From Terriglobia bacterium (lineage in GTDB: Bacteria; Acidobacteriota; Terriglobia; Bryobacterales; Bryobacteraceae), in NCBI GenBank assembly GCA_003175985.1, contig PSRJ01000097.1, forward strand, positions 1 to 46,229: a stretch of 46,229 nucleotides of DNA. Reading direction: 5' to 3'. Below the pieces are notes generated by a model. The model worked only from the letters and a program-made list of their open reading frames with translations, was not told the origin of the DNA and did no database searches. Of this stretch, positions 24,603-32,325 are shown in pieces (position 1 is the stretch's first letter; each line of letters starts with the position of its first letter). The translations under genes were made by a program, and so were the position numbers.

Positions 24603-25949
24603 ATGGCACTAAAGACTCATGGAACTATGGCCGTCGATTGGGAGCAGCGGATCGACTTCGACCGCTTGCGCCGCGAGCGCCTCGACCGGGCCAAAGCCCT
24701 GCTTGCCAAATCGGAAATGGGAGCGTTGCTCTGTTTCGACATGAACAACGTGCGGTACATTACCGCCACCCACATTGGCACCTGGGCGCAGGATAAGATC
24801 AGCCGCTTCACACTGCTGCCGCAGAATGACGAACCCATCCTGTGGGATTTCGGCTCGGCGGCCAAGCACCACCAGTTGAACTGCCCCTGGCTCGGAGAAC
24901 GCTCGCGCCCCGGCATTCCGCTGCTGCGCGGCGCCATGTCGCCCGAGATGGGCCGCGCCGAGAATGTCGCGCGCAAGATCAAAATCGAGCTCGAAATGCG
25001 CGGCCTGCACAAACAGCCGGTCGGCATCGACGTGGTTGAGCCGCCCATCCTGTTCGCGCTTCAGAAGGAAGGCATCACTGTGGTCGACGGGCAGCAGCTC
25101 ATGTCCGATGCACGCGTGATTAAGACACAGGATGAGATCTCTCTACTGAACACGTCCGCCATGATGGTGGACGCCGCTTACGAGGAGCTGTACCGGGCCA
25201 TGCGCCCCGGATTCAGCGAAAACGAAGCAGTCGGGCTGGCCAGCAAGGTGCTTTACGATCTCGGCTCCGAATACGTTGAGGGTGTGAACGCCATCTCCGG
25301 GGAACGCTGCAATCCGCATCCGCACCTGTTCTCCGATCGCGTGTTGCGGCCCGGCGACCCGGTCTATTACGACATCCTGCACTCCTACATGGGTTATCGC
25401 ACTTGCTATTACCGGTGCTTCTCCATCGGGTACGCCTCGCACGCCCTGGTGGATGCGTATAAGCGCTGCCGCGAGTATCTGGACGCGGCCATTTCGCTGG
25501 TTCGCCCGGGCCGCACCACGGGTGAGATCGCAGCCGTCTGGCCGAAGGCGGAAGAATTCGGCTTCCCCAATGAAGAAGCTGCTTTCGCTTTGCAATTCGG
25601 GCACGGTATCGGCCTGGCGATCTGGGAGAAGCCGGTGATCAGCCGCTTGGTTTCGCTCGAGCACTCGCACGAAATCAAACCCGGCATGGTATTCGCGCTC
25701 GAGACGTTCTGGCCTTCGAAGGACGGGTGGAGCGCCGCGCGCATCGAAGAGGAAATCGTGGTCACCGAAACCGGGCACGAAGTGATCACGCGCTTCCCCG
25801 CCGAAGAACTGCTGGTGGCCGGGACGCAGTATCACACGGTGAATGGCCCGCTGCCCGCCGTGCGCGAGACCGAGCCGGCGCCCAGCCGGCGCGTCGCCGA
25901 GATGATCGAAGCCAGCGCGCAGACCGAGCGAGTGGGAGCGACCGACTGA
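24603..25949 (+). CDS. M24 (creatinase/aminopeptidase P) family protein with altered metal site
   Basis: The 448-residue product is counted from the ATG at 24603, which has GGAGG seven bases upstream. It has the creatinase N-terminal domain and the pita-bread C-terminal domain. The expected metal ligands are Asp257 (YYDILHSYMGY), His334 (FGHGIGL), Glu367 (FALETF) and Glu382 (ARIEEE). The second Asp of the DxGxxxxGYxxD pattern is Cys268 (RTCYY). A lost ligand suggests a changed metal site or a metal-independent activity, as in creatinase. It sits inside the 2-oxoacid dehydrogenase operon between E1 beta and E2, so hydrolysis or lysis of a small-molecule conjugate feeding the pathway is more likely than peptide digestion (inference). 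Confidence 0.85.
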   Translation: MALKTHGTMAVDWEQRIDFDRLRRERLDRAKALLAKSEMGALLCFDMNNVRYITATHIGTWAQDKISRFTLLPQNDEPILWDFGSAAKHHQLNCPWLGERSRPGIPLLRGAMSPEMGRAENVARKIKIELEMRGLHKQPVGIDVVEPPILFALQKEGITVVDGQQLMSDARVIKTQDEISLLNTSAMMVDAAYEELYRAMRPGFSENEAVGLASKVLYDLGSEYVEGVNAISGERCNPHPHLFSDRVLRPGDPVYYDILHSYMGYRTCYYRCFSIGYASHALVDAYKRCREYLDAAISLVRPGRTTGEIAAVWPKAEEFGFPNEEAAFALQFGHGIGLAIWEKPVISRLVSLEHSHEIKPGMVFALETFWPSKDGWSAARIEEEIVVTETGHEVITRFPAEELLVAGTQYHTVNGPLPAVRETEPAPSRRVAEMIEASAQTERVGATD

Positions 25950-25952
25950 CAC

Positions 25953-27113
25953 ATGGCCATTAGCGTAGTGATGCCCGCGCTGGAACTGGCGCAGGAAACA
26001 GGGAAAATACTCTCCTGGATCAAGAACGAAGGCGACTCCATCACCAAGGGAGAGCCGATCGTCGAGATCGAGACCGACAAAATCACCTTTGAAGTGGAAG
26101 CGCCCGGCGATGGCGTGCTGGCCGGCATTCGTTCCCATGCAGGCGAGGACGTGCCGGTGGGCCAGACGATCGCCTGGATCGTTGCCCCCGGCGAGGCGCC
26201 ACCGGCCGAAGCTGAGACAGCGGCCCCCGCCGCCCGCACGATGACAGCCACAGTGGCGCCGGTTGCCGAGGCTCCAAAGGCGAGGCCCGCCGCTACGGCG
26301 CCGGAGCCTGCCACAAAGGTTTCGCCCAAAGCGAAGCGTTTGGCAAAGGAACTAGGCGTAGATCTCAGCAGAGTACGCGGCACGGGTCCCGACGGCGCCA
26401 TTACCAGCGAAGATGTGGAAGCGGCCGCGAAAGCGCCTGCTCCTGCACCGCAAGAATCAACTGCCCTCAGCGCAATCGCCCGTCTCATGGCGGAACGCAC
26501 CGCGCAAAGCTGGACCACGGCCCCGCACTTTTTCCTGACCCGCGAACTGGATGCCGGCGCGCTGGTCGATGCCCGCGAAAGACTTGGTAAAGCTGCCGTC
26601 ACTCACACCGATCTGCTGGTCGCGCTTGTGGCCCGGGTTTTACTGAAGCACCCAAAAATGAATGCGAGTTGGACCGGCAGCGGTATCCAACTCCATCCGC
26701 AGGTCAACATCAGCGTCGCCATGGCGGTGACTGACGGAGTAGTCGGGGCCGTAATCCCCAACGCGGCGACGGCTTCGATTCAAGACATCGCGGCCTTGCG
26801 CAAAGAGCTCACCGAGCGCGCCCGTTCCGGCCATCTCCGCCCGCAAGACGTCACCGGCGGCACCTTTACCATTAGCAATCTGGGAATGTACGGCATAGAC
26901 GCCTTTACCGCCATCATCACGCCCCCGCAAGCCGCAATTCTGGCCGTAGGCCGCATCGCCGATCGCGTCGTGCCCGTTGATGGCAAGCCCGGCATCCGCC
27001 CGATGCTGACGATGACGCTCTCCAGCGATCATCGCGTGGTTGATGGCGCTCAGGCCGCGCTGTTCCTGAACGATCTCGCGGAGGCTATTCGCGAACCGGG
27101 CAACGTGCTGTAA
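25953..27113 (+). CDS. 2-oxoacid dehydrogenase E2 (dihydrolipoamide acyltransferase)
   Basis: The 386-residue protein has one lipoyl domain with the lipoylated Lys43 (EIETDKITFEVE) and an Ala/Pro-rich linker. The peripheral subunit-binding domain (about 123-160: SPKAKRLAKELGVDLSRVRG) and the catalytic acyltransferase domain follow. The active-site His360 and Asp364 lie in SSDHRVVDG. It forms the core of the complex with the E1 subunits encoded upstream. It starts three bases after the M24 stop. No E3 (lipoamide dehydrogenase) gene is in the operon, so a shared E3 from elsewhere is expected. Confidence 0.93.
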   Translation: MAISVVMPALELAQETGKILSWIKNEGDSITKGEPIVEIETDKITFEVEAPGDGVLAGIRSHAGEDVPVGQTIAWIVAPGEAPPAEAETAAPAARTMTATVAPVAEAPKARPAATAPEPATKVSPKAKRLAKELGVDLSRVRGTGPDGAITSEDVEAAAKAPAPAPQESTALSAIARLMAERTAQSWTTAPHFFLTRELDAGALVDARERLGKAAVTHTDLLVALVARVLLKHPKMNASWTGSGIQLHPQVNISVAMAVTDGVVGAVIPNAATASIQDIAALRKELTERARSGHLRPQDVTGGTFTISNLGMYGIDAFTAIITPPQAAILAVGRIADRVVPVDGKPGIRPMLTMTLSSDHRVVDGAQAALFLNDLAEAIREPGNVL

Positions 27114-27117
27114 CTAG

Positions 27118-27186
27118 TTAAGCGACGACATAAATATACGCGCTCAGCTCGCCATCTGCTGTGGATACCTGGGTAAGGAGACGCCG
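27118..27186 (-). pseudogene. Remnant of the 3' end of a gamma-glutamylcyclotransferase-like gene
   Basis: Read on the minus strand the segment encodes RRLLTQV, then STADGELSAYIYVVA and a stop. The intact gene at 29108-29446 ends RRVVTQV, RTDDGELSAYIYVVAE. Over 66 aligned bases about 54 are identical. The similarity breaks down upstream, with a probable frameshift near DGPH. Only the last 22 or so codons survive, directly after the E2 gene. Confidence 0.75.
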
Positions 27187-27212
27187 TGCGGTCCGTCTCT
27201 CGATGTAGTGAG

Positions 27213-27229
27213 GTGAGACAAGTGAGACA
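27213..27229 (+). promoter_or_regulatory. Tandem GTGAGACA direct repeat upstream of the TA pair
   Basis: GTGAGACA occurs at 27213-27220 and again at 27222-27229, about 30 bases before the antitoxin start. Tandem short repeats just upstream of toxin-antitoxin operons are often binding sites for the autoregulating antitoxin. Here that is inferred from position only. Confidence 0.35.
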
Positions 27230-27258
27230 GTGGGACTCCCTGTGATACGATCAAAGCA

Positions 27259-27540
27259 ATGGCCGCGAAACTGTTGACGATTGACCAGGCGATCCAGGTG
27301 TTAGGCGTCTCGCGTTCGACGCTTTGGCGACGGCTCCAGTGCGGAGATCTCCCGAGCGTCAGACGTGGTGGACGCCGTCTTGTGCGCGTGACGACATCCT
27401 GGAAGGCGGCTCGTGAAAAAGCTACAGGTGATATCCCGCCCTTCACCAAGAGCCACCCCATCTTTCGCCTGGTGGGCGCTGGGCGTAGCGGGGGTCGGTC
27501 GCCCGGCGCGCGCGACAAACATGCAATTCTCGATGCATGA
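27259..27540 (+). CDS. Helix-turn-helix (excisionase/MerR-like) antitoxin candidate
   Basis: The 93-residue protein begins with a DNA-binding helix-turn-helix: LLTIDQAIQVLGVSRSTLWR, then GDLPSVRRGGRRLVR. This is the pattern of excisionase-family HTH_17 domains. The C-terminal half is basic, Gly/Ser-rich and probably disordered, as is typical of toxin-neutralising tails. Its stop overlaps the start of the PIN-domain gene (ATGA), which supports a toxin-antitoxin pair in which this protein represses its own operon and blocks the toxin. Confidence 0.75.
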   Translation: MAAKLLTIDQAIQVLGVSRSTLWRRLQCGDLPSVRRGGRRLVRVTTSWKAAREKATGDIPPFTKSHPIFRLVGAGRSGGRSPGARDKHAILDA

Positions 27541-27953
27541 ACATCAGGCGGAGTGTTCTCTGGGATTCGAGCGCGATTCTCGCGTTGCTGGACGCGGACG
27601 ACGCCGATCATGACCGTGCGGTCGCGACTGCCGACCAGATTGCATCGGAGAGCCGGCCAAGCTTCATCACCAACTATATCGAAGTGGAAGCTCACGCACT
27701 ATTGCTCCGGAAATTGGGAAGGACTCTCGCCCGAGAATGGCTACTCGCGGGCTGTCTTCCAGTGAGCCGGGCACTTCCGGAAGAGGAGGATCGAGCCCGG
27801 GAGATCGTCGCGCGCCACTCCGATAAAGACTGGAGTCTCTGCGACGCGATTTCCTTTGCTGTTCTCGATATGCGGGGAATCCGCCGCGCTTTCACGTTCG
27901 ATCGGCATTTTCTTCAGTTCAGCCGCATCGAAGTCCTCGGTGTATCGCGTTGA
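27537..27953 (+). CDS. PIN-domain (VapC-like) ribonuclease toxin
   Basis: The 138-residue protein has the PIN acidic residues: Asp10 in LWDSSAILALLD, Glu49 in NYIEVEAHALL, Asp98 and Asp103 in DWSLCDAISFAVL, and a distal Asp122 in FTFDRHF. PIN toxins cut tRNA or rRNA in a Mg-dependent way when not held by their antitoxin. The start codon overlaps the stop of the HTH gene. All catalytic residues appear intact, so the toxin should be functional. Confidence 0.85.
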   Translation: MNIRRSVLWDSSAILALLDADDADHDRAVATADQIASESRPSFITNYIEVEAHALLLRKLGRTLAREWLLAGCLPVSRALPEEEDRAREIVARHSDKDWSLCDAISFAVLDMRGIRRAFTFDRHFLQFSRIEVLGVSR

Positions 27954-28300
27954 TCCGGTGCCCTGAAGCTCTTGCAGATCTACGTTAAGGTCTTGCCGCG
28001 ATCAAATTCCAGATTGCCGACGAGCCGCTCAGAACGGGCGTGCACTTCCCCGGGGGCATTCGCGTCATTTCATCATCTTTGTTCATAGCGAGCGGTCGAC
28101 TCCAAACAAAGAAACTACCTCTCGCGAGGACCAGCGGTCAACTGCGGACCAACCGCGGGACGGGTTAATCGTAAATATCCGCAGTGGCAGTCACACCACG
28201 GCTCGCCTTTTCATACCCCTTACGGCACCCGTCGTAGGTCATTCACAATCTCCGTCCATATTTTTTCGCTTAGCTGCGCCTGCACTTAGGTCCCGTAACA
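27954..28300. other. Non-coding stretch, no gene seen
   Basis: Between the PIN gene and the inverted repeats I see no frame with a plausible start, ribosome site and protein-like composition. The local base composition is less GC-rich than the surroundings (for example 28055-28110 and 28160-28215). No tRNA-like fold or terminator was recognised. Together with the next two entries it makes a 489-base gene-free gap. Confidence 0.5.
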
Positions 28301-28331
28301 GGAGCGCGGCGCGCAGCACGCGCCGCGCTCC
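28301..28331. repeat. 13-bp perfect GC hairpin
   Basis: GGAGCGCGGCGCG at 28301-28313 is the exact reverse complement of 28319-28331, with loop CAGCA. It should fold very stably in RNA. There is no T-run on either side. It stands 18 bases before the longer inverted repeat at 28349-28428. Confidence 0.75.
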
Positions 28332-28348
28332 AGTGCAATATGGAGGTA

Positions 28349-28428
28349 GCGCCGGCCCAAATCTGGGCAGAGACTCGCGAATAAGTGGTCTATTTCGGCC
28401 TTTTCTCTGCCCAAATTTGGGCCGGCGC
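28349..28428. promoter_or_regulatory. 25-bp inverted repeat with nested 14-bp palindromes, operator-like
   Basis: The arms 28349-28373 and 28404-28428 are reverse complements with one mismatch, around a 30-base spacer. Each arm contains its own palindrome: GCCCAAATCTGGGC (one mismatch) and GCCCAAATTTGGGC (perfect). The right arm ends 14 bases before the start of the gene at 28443, which has no visible ribosome site. The layout fits two binding sites for a dimeric regulator, possibly the protein encoded just downstream, or a long RNA stem in the leader. Confidence 0.7.
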
Positions 28429-28442
28429 ACCTGCACACGAAA

Positions 28443-29063
28443 ATGGACAACGAACTTCCACTCGATTCTCCGAAGGCTCCTGAGCCCTCCAATGACTTCG
28501 ATCTCGGCACCTGGCTCGGCATGCGGCGCGCTTTCGGCATGATGGCGGGCAAAGCTTCGGCCGCGGATGCCGAATGTTTGCGCCGTATCCGCGACGACAA
28601 ACTCTACCTGGGCAAAGCGGCCACGTGGCCCGAGTTTTGTGCGCAGTATCTGGGCGCGAGCAGAACCAGTGTGAACCGGTTCATCCATTACCTGGAAGAG
28701 TTCGGCCCGGACTACTTTCACCTCACGCAGTTCACGCGCATCACGCCGGAAATGTATCGAGTGATCGCGCCGCAGATGAAACCGGAAGGCATCGAGTTCG
28801 ATGGCGAAATCATCCCCTTAACGCCGCAGAACGCACACAGAGTGACCGCCGCGGTGAGCGAATTGCGGCGCCGCGCGGAGCCTTTGGAGCGTGCGGAACC
28901 AACCCGGGAGGACGCTTACCTCGCGCTGGAGCGTTGCGTCAATGATCTGGTAACCCGCGTGGAAGCTTTGCCTCGCCGACTGTCCGCTGAGATGGAACTT
29001 GCGCTGGCGTCACACATGCAGCGCTTGCGCGAGTCGGTGGCGAGGGTAGGCGTGGTGCTGTAA
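28443..29063 (+). CDS. Hypothetical protein with HTH-like segment, 206 aa
   Basis: I do not recognise a named family. The protein is soluble and mainly helical. The segment TWPEFCAQYLGASRTSVNRF (about 61-80) reads like a helix-turn-helix: a helix, a short turn with GAS, then a polar recognition-type helix. A long amphipathic C-terminal helix (about 140-205) could dimerise. The ATG at 28443 has no clear Shine-Dalgarno and lies 14 bases after a large symmetric element, which suggests autoregulation. The protein may therefore be a DNA-binding regulator; this is inferred. Confidence 0.6.
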   Translation: MDNELPLDSPKAPEPSNDFDLGTWLGMRRAFGMMAGKASAADAECLRRIRDDKLYLGKAATWPEFCAQYLGASRTSVNRFIHYLEEFGPDYFHLTQFTRITPEMYRVIAPQMKPEGIEFDGEIIPLTPQNAHRVTAAVSELRRRAEPLERAEPTREDAYLALERCVNDLVTRVEALPRRLSAEMELALASHMQRLRESVARVGVVL

Positions 29064-29107
29064 GGCGGTGCATTGGCGGTTGCCGCGCGGTAAGTTCGCG
29101 CGAAAAC

Positions 29108-29446
29108 TCATTCAGCGACCACATAAATATACGCGCTCAGTTCGCCATCGTCTGTGCGCACCTGAGTGACGACCCGCCGGTATTCGGGGCCTTCAAACTC
29201 GTCGAGACGCGACCAGTGGTCCGGCAGGTCTAACGACTCGAAAACTTGAACCTCTACCAGCGGACCGGACGGATCGAGGATCAATCCCGGATAGCCGAGC
29301 GCGGCTCCCCAACCGATCTCAAAAAGCTTGCCATGTACCGTTCCTCGCTGCCACCGCCCTTTTAACCCAGCGAGCTGGTGGTGATTGACACGGCCGGGCG
29401 CCAGCGTTCCGTACGAGGCCAGACGCGTGTCCGGACTACTCAACAC
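29108..29446 (-). CDS. Gamma-glutamylcyclotransferase / AIG2-like family protein
   Basis: The 112-residue protein has the substrate loop ASYGTLAPG (Tyr12-Leu15) and the catalytic Glu83 in RLDEFEGPEYRRV, as in the GGCT/AIG2 fold. The usual reaction is release of 5-oxoproline from gamma-glutamyl groups, but members vary and the substrate here is unknown. The start is GTG at 29446, with AAGGAGGAG about eight bases upstream. The gene lies 15 bases after the preceding minus-strand gene. The last 22 codons are duplicated in degraded form at 27118-27186. Confidence 0.85.
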   Translation of the reverse strand: MLSSPDTRLASYGTLAPGRVNHHQLAGLKGRWQRGTVHGKLFEIGWGAALGYPGLILDPSGPLVEVQVFESLDLPDHWSRLDEFEGPEYRRVVTQVRTDDGELSAYIYVVAE

Positions 29447-29461
29447 GAAGTCACTCCTCCT

Positions 29462-29767
29462 TCAGTTCACCGAGCATACCCAGCGGTAGTCCCGGGAGCC
29501 CGCGAGGGCGAAGTCTGTGGCGAAAGGGGAGAGAGCCTGCTCTTCCCCAAAATCGAAATCGATTTCGACCGGTTCGTCGGATTCCCCGAACCATTGACCG
29601 TTGACGTGTTGGAATTCCACGGCATCGTCGCGCCCGGGAATGGCAGCCCGAATCCGGTTGGCAGTTGCGGCCAGCAGGATCGCGGGCTGGAAAACAGCGT
29701 TGAAGTTTCGAATCCAGATCCGCATAGGTTCGCGAATAGAGTGCGGTTTAGAGGAGAAACGCGTCAC
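29462..29767 (-). CDS. Hypothetical protein, 101 aa
   Basis: No family is recognised. The product has a central acidic stretch (FGESDEPVEIDFDFGEEQ) and a helix AILLAATANRIRAAIPG. The start used is GTG at 29767, with AGGG five bases upstream; an ATG at 29725 (MRIWIRNF) is an alternative giving 87 residues. It is 15 bases upstream of the gamma-glutamylcyclotransferase-like gene on the same strand, so the two are probably one transcript. A longer frame on the opposite strand is an antisense shadow. Confidence 0.5.
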   Translation of the reverse strand: MTRFSSKPHSIREPMRIWIRNFNAVFQPAILLAATANRIRAAIPGRDDAVEFQHVNGQWFGESDEPVEIDFDFGEEQALSPFATDFALAGSRDYRWVCSVN

Positions 29768-29830
29768 TCCAGCCCTAAGATTGAAACTATCTCGAGCCGT
29801 ACCATAACGAGAGTTAGTACAATTTTGCCT

Positions 29831-30616
29831 CTACTCCAGATGTGCCGGGCCGTCGATATGCGACACATCCTTGTTGTTTTCCTGGCAGATGTACTCCATC
29901 AAATCGCCGCTCGGCTCCAGGCGATTGATCGAGGTGATGGTGAACGGCTTGGTATAGGCGCCAGGGTCGTCGATGGTGACTTCATTCACCAGCGTTCCCA
30001 GATCGGTGCGTGTATAGCGTTCGATGGTGTGCAGCTTATCGGTGTGCGGGTGGCCTTCAAAATCGAACCAGAACTTGTCATTGAAACCGATGGTATCCAC
30101 CACCAACGTGTCGCCCTCCCAATGTCCCACCGAATGCCCGTACCAGGTAGGGTTCGGGTCTTTGGGGTGAGCCCGCCCGTCCATGAAGATCTGCCGCCAG
30201 CTGTGGATGTTTCCTTCAAAGACGAAGAACAGGACTTTTCCGCTTTCGGCGATACTCCAGGGATACGGGGCCATGCGAGGAACGCCCGTCGGAAGGCAGT
30301 TGGCTTCAGGGTCTTCTTTGGAACGCCGTTTGTCCCGCAAGGTTTGCGCCCAGGGCTGGATGGGCAGGGTTTCCCCTGGCTTCAGCGCACGCCGGATATC
30401 CCCGATGAAATTGCTGTCCGGGTTCCAGACGCCGGCAAGATCCGGTTTTCCATCTGGACGCCGCGGCACTGGGCCTTTCACAGTGGCCCGGGGGCCTGCT
30501 CCCCGCGTACCGAGTTCGTTGATGGCTGCTGCCGGGGGACGGGTTACCTGGGGCGCCGGTGAGGGCGTTTGGGCGCAGAGAGGAAAAGCCGCAATGGTCA
30601 AGATCCAGAAGCGCAT
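29831..30616 (-). CDS. Exported protein of unknown function, acidobacterial family
   Basis: The 261-residue product is counted from the ATG at 30616, which begins a short signal peptide (MRFWILTIAAFPLCAQ). After a Pro-rich linker comes RPDGKPDLAGVWNPD, then FVFEGNIHSWRQIFMDGR, WYGHSVGHWEGDTLVVDT and DDPGAYTKPFT. This block pattern is found in many secreted proteins of Acidobacteria and Planctomycetes without assigned function. The frame is open for 39 more codons upstream, but those lack signal-peptide character. Periplasmic or extracellular location is likely; no catalytic motif is recognised. Confidence 0.78.
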   Translation of the reverse strand: MRFWILTIAAFPLCAQTPSPAPQVTRPPAAAINELGTRGAGPRATVKGPVPRRPDGKPDLAGVWNPDSNFIGDIRRALKPGETLPIQPWAQTLRDKRRSKEDPEANCLPTGVPRMAPYPWSIAESGKVLFFVFEGNIHSWRQIFMDGRAHPKDPNPTWYGHSVGHWEGDTLVVDTIGFNDKFWFDFEGHPHTDKLHTIERYTRTDLGTLVNEVTIDDPGAYTKPFTITSINRLEPSGDLMEYICQENNKDVSHIDGPAHLE

Positions 30617-30865
30617 GGTTTCAACAATTCTATCGCTTTCCGGAAGAATCGTCTGCGCCCTGAAAAGGAAAAACCGGTGGGAGCCAGCGTTGGTTCTTAC
30701 GAACTGATCACCGGCCCCACCGGTTCGCGCCACTTCAACTGCTTTTTAAGGCAGCAATGACAGGGCCATTTCCCCGCGGCATTTGATTTCATCAAGCAAC
30801 GGCCCTACGCTGTCCCAGACTGTAGCAGTTACACGCCGGATGCCGGGACAAATTACACGCCTTGT

Positions 30866-30871
30866 TATACT
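30866..30871 (+). promoter_or_regulatory. Candidate -10 box (TATACT) of gltX
   Basis: TATACT lies 9 bases before the gltX start codon, and no Shine-Dalgarno is seen in between. If used, transcription would begin at or within a few bases of the ATG, giving a leaderless mRNA. No good -35 box is visible, so support is weak. Confidence 0.3.
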
Positions 30872-30880
30872 GACATTTTC

Positions 30881-32317
30881 ATGGTCCGAGTCCGTTTCGC
30901 GCCCTCTCCTACGGGCTTTCTCCACATCGGGAGCGCGCGTACTTTCATTTTCAATTGGTTATATGCGCGCCACCAGGCCGGCACGATGATTCTGCGGATC
31001 GACGATACGGACGTCGAGCGCAACACCGAGGCGTCGCTCAATTCCATCTTTGAAGGCCTGCGCTGGCTGGGACTCGGCTGGGATGAAGAGTACAGACAAT
31101 CAGAACGTTTAAATCTTCACCGGGAAATCGCCGGGGCCATTTTTGAAAAAGGACTCGCTTACCGCGATTTCACGCCGCCCGAAAGCGATGCCGCGGAGCG
31201 TTCCCGCGCGGAAGGAACCTGGCTCTTCAATTCGGGAATGCGCGAACTACCGCGCGCGGAGAGCGATCGCCGTGCGGCTGCCGGGGAGCGCTTCGCGCTG
31301 CGATTCCGCGTCCCGCGGGAGCCCGAGCGCACTATCCGATTCGTAGACGCGGTATACGGCGAGCAGGCCAAATCTACGGCCGATATCGAAGACTTTGCTC
31401 TGTTGCGCAGTGATGGCATGCCCACCTACCACACCGCCTCCTGCGCGGATGACGCCGATCTTGGCATCAGCCACATCATTCGCGGCCAGGACCACCTGAC
31501 CAACACCTTCAAGCACATCCTGATCTTTGAGGCCGCTGGAGCGGCAGCGCCCCAATTCGCGCATCTTCCGTTGCTGGTGGCCCCCGATGGCACGAAGCTT
31601 TCCAAACGCCGCCATGGCCCAGTAGTGAGTGTCACTACATACCGCGATGCCGGCTTTCTGGCGCACGCTTATGTGAATTTCCTCTGCCTGCTGGGCTGGT
31701 CCCCTAAGGATGATCGGGAGCAGATGACCCAACAGGAACTGATCGACGCGTTCTCGTTCGAAGGCATCAATCGCAGCAATGCCGTGGTGAATTTCAAGGA
31801 AGACGACCCGTTCGATCCCAAAGCCACGTGGCTCAATGCCGAGCACATCCGCGCTCTGTCGGTCGATGATCTGGCGCGGCTCCTCTTGCCGTTTGTGTGC
31901 GCCGCGGGGTATCACACGGACCTGGACCGCATGACGCAGATCACGCCCCTAATCCGCGAGCGCATCAAGCTTTTGAGCGATGCCGGCAGTGTGGCCGACT
32001 TCTTCTTTGTCGAGGATCTGCCGCCGTATGACCCGGCGGAACTCATACCGCAAAAGGGTGACCGGCCGCTGGCGGCGGCGGTATTGGAAAAGGGAAGGCA
32101 GGTATTGGAAGCGGTTCCCTTCGATCATCAGTCCCTGGAAGGCGGCCTGCGCAAGGCTGCGGACGAATTGAAAATCAAGACCGGGCAGATGTTTCAGCCC
32201 ATCCGCGTCGCCGTGTGCGGGCGAAAGAATGCTCCGCCGCTGTTCAGCACCCTGGAAGTGCTGGGCAGGGAAACCTGCCTGAAGCGAATCGGCCAGGCGA
32301 TTCGACTATTGCAATAG
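30881..32317 (+). CDS. gltX: Glutamate--tRNA ligase
   Basis: The 478-residue class I aminoacyl-tRNA synthetase has the HIGH-type motif [13 protein letters not shown] (8-20) and the adenylation motif [24 protein letters not shown] and the KMSKS-type [10 protein letters not shown] are also present. The C-terminal anticodon-binding region is complete. It charges tRNA-Glu in the cytosol. It is followed eight bases later by the glutamine enzyme, and both are probably one operon. Because a glutaminyl enzyme is present, this GltX is likely discriminating (tRNA-Glu only). Confidence 0.96.
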   Translation: MVRVRFAPSPTGFLHIGSARTFIFNWLYARHQAGTMILRIDDTDVERNTEASLNSIFEGLRWLGLGWDEEYRQSERLNLHREIAGAIFEKGLAYRDFTPPESDAAERSRAEGTWLFNSGMRELPRAESDRRAAAGERFALRFRVPREPERTIRFVDAVYGEQAKSTADIEDFALLRSDGMPTYHTASCADDADLGISHIIRGQDHLTNTFKHILIFEAAGAAAPQFAHLPLLVAPDGTKLSKRRHGPVVSVTTYRDAGFLAHAYVNFLCLLGWSPKDDREQMTQQELIDAFSFEGINRSNAVVNFKEDDPFDPKATWLNAEHIRALSVDDLARLLLPFVCAAGYHTDLDRMTQITPLIRERIKLLSDAGSVADFFFVEDLPPYDPAELIPQKGDRPLAAAVLEKGRQVLEAVPFDHQSLEGGLRKAADELKIKTGQMFQPIRVAVCGRKNAPPLFSTLEVLGRETCLKRIGQAIRLLQ

Positions 32318-32325
32318 AAGGAACT

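Noticed and set aside
27144..27695. Minus-strand frame (183 codons) over the HTH/PIN pair
   Set aside because: Antisense to the toxin-antitoxin genes and out of frame with the cyclotransferase remnant it partly covers.
29378..30562. Plus-strand frame (394 codons) opposite the cyclotransferase, hypothetical and exported-protein genes
   Set aside because: It covers three opposite-strand genes, two of them with recognised families, and has shadow-like composition.
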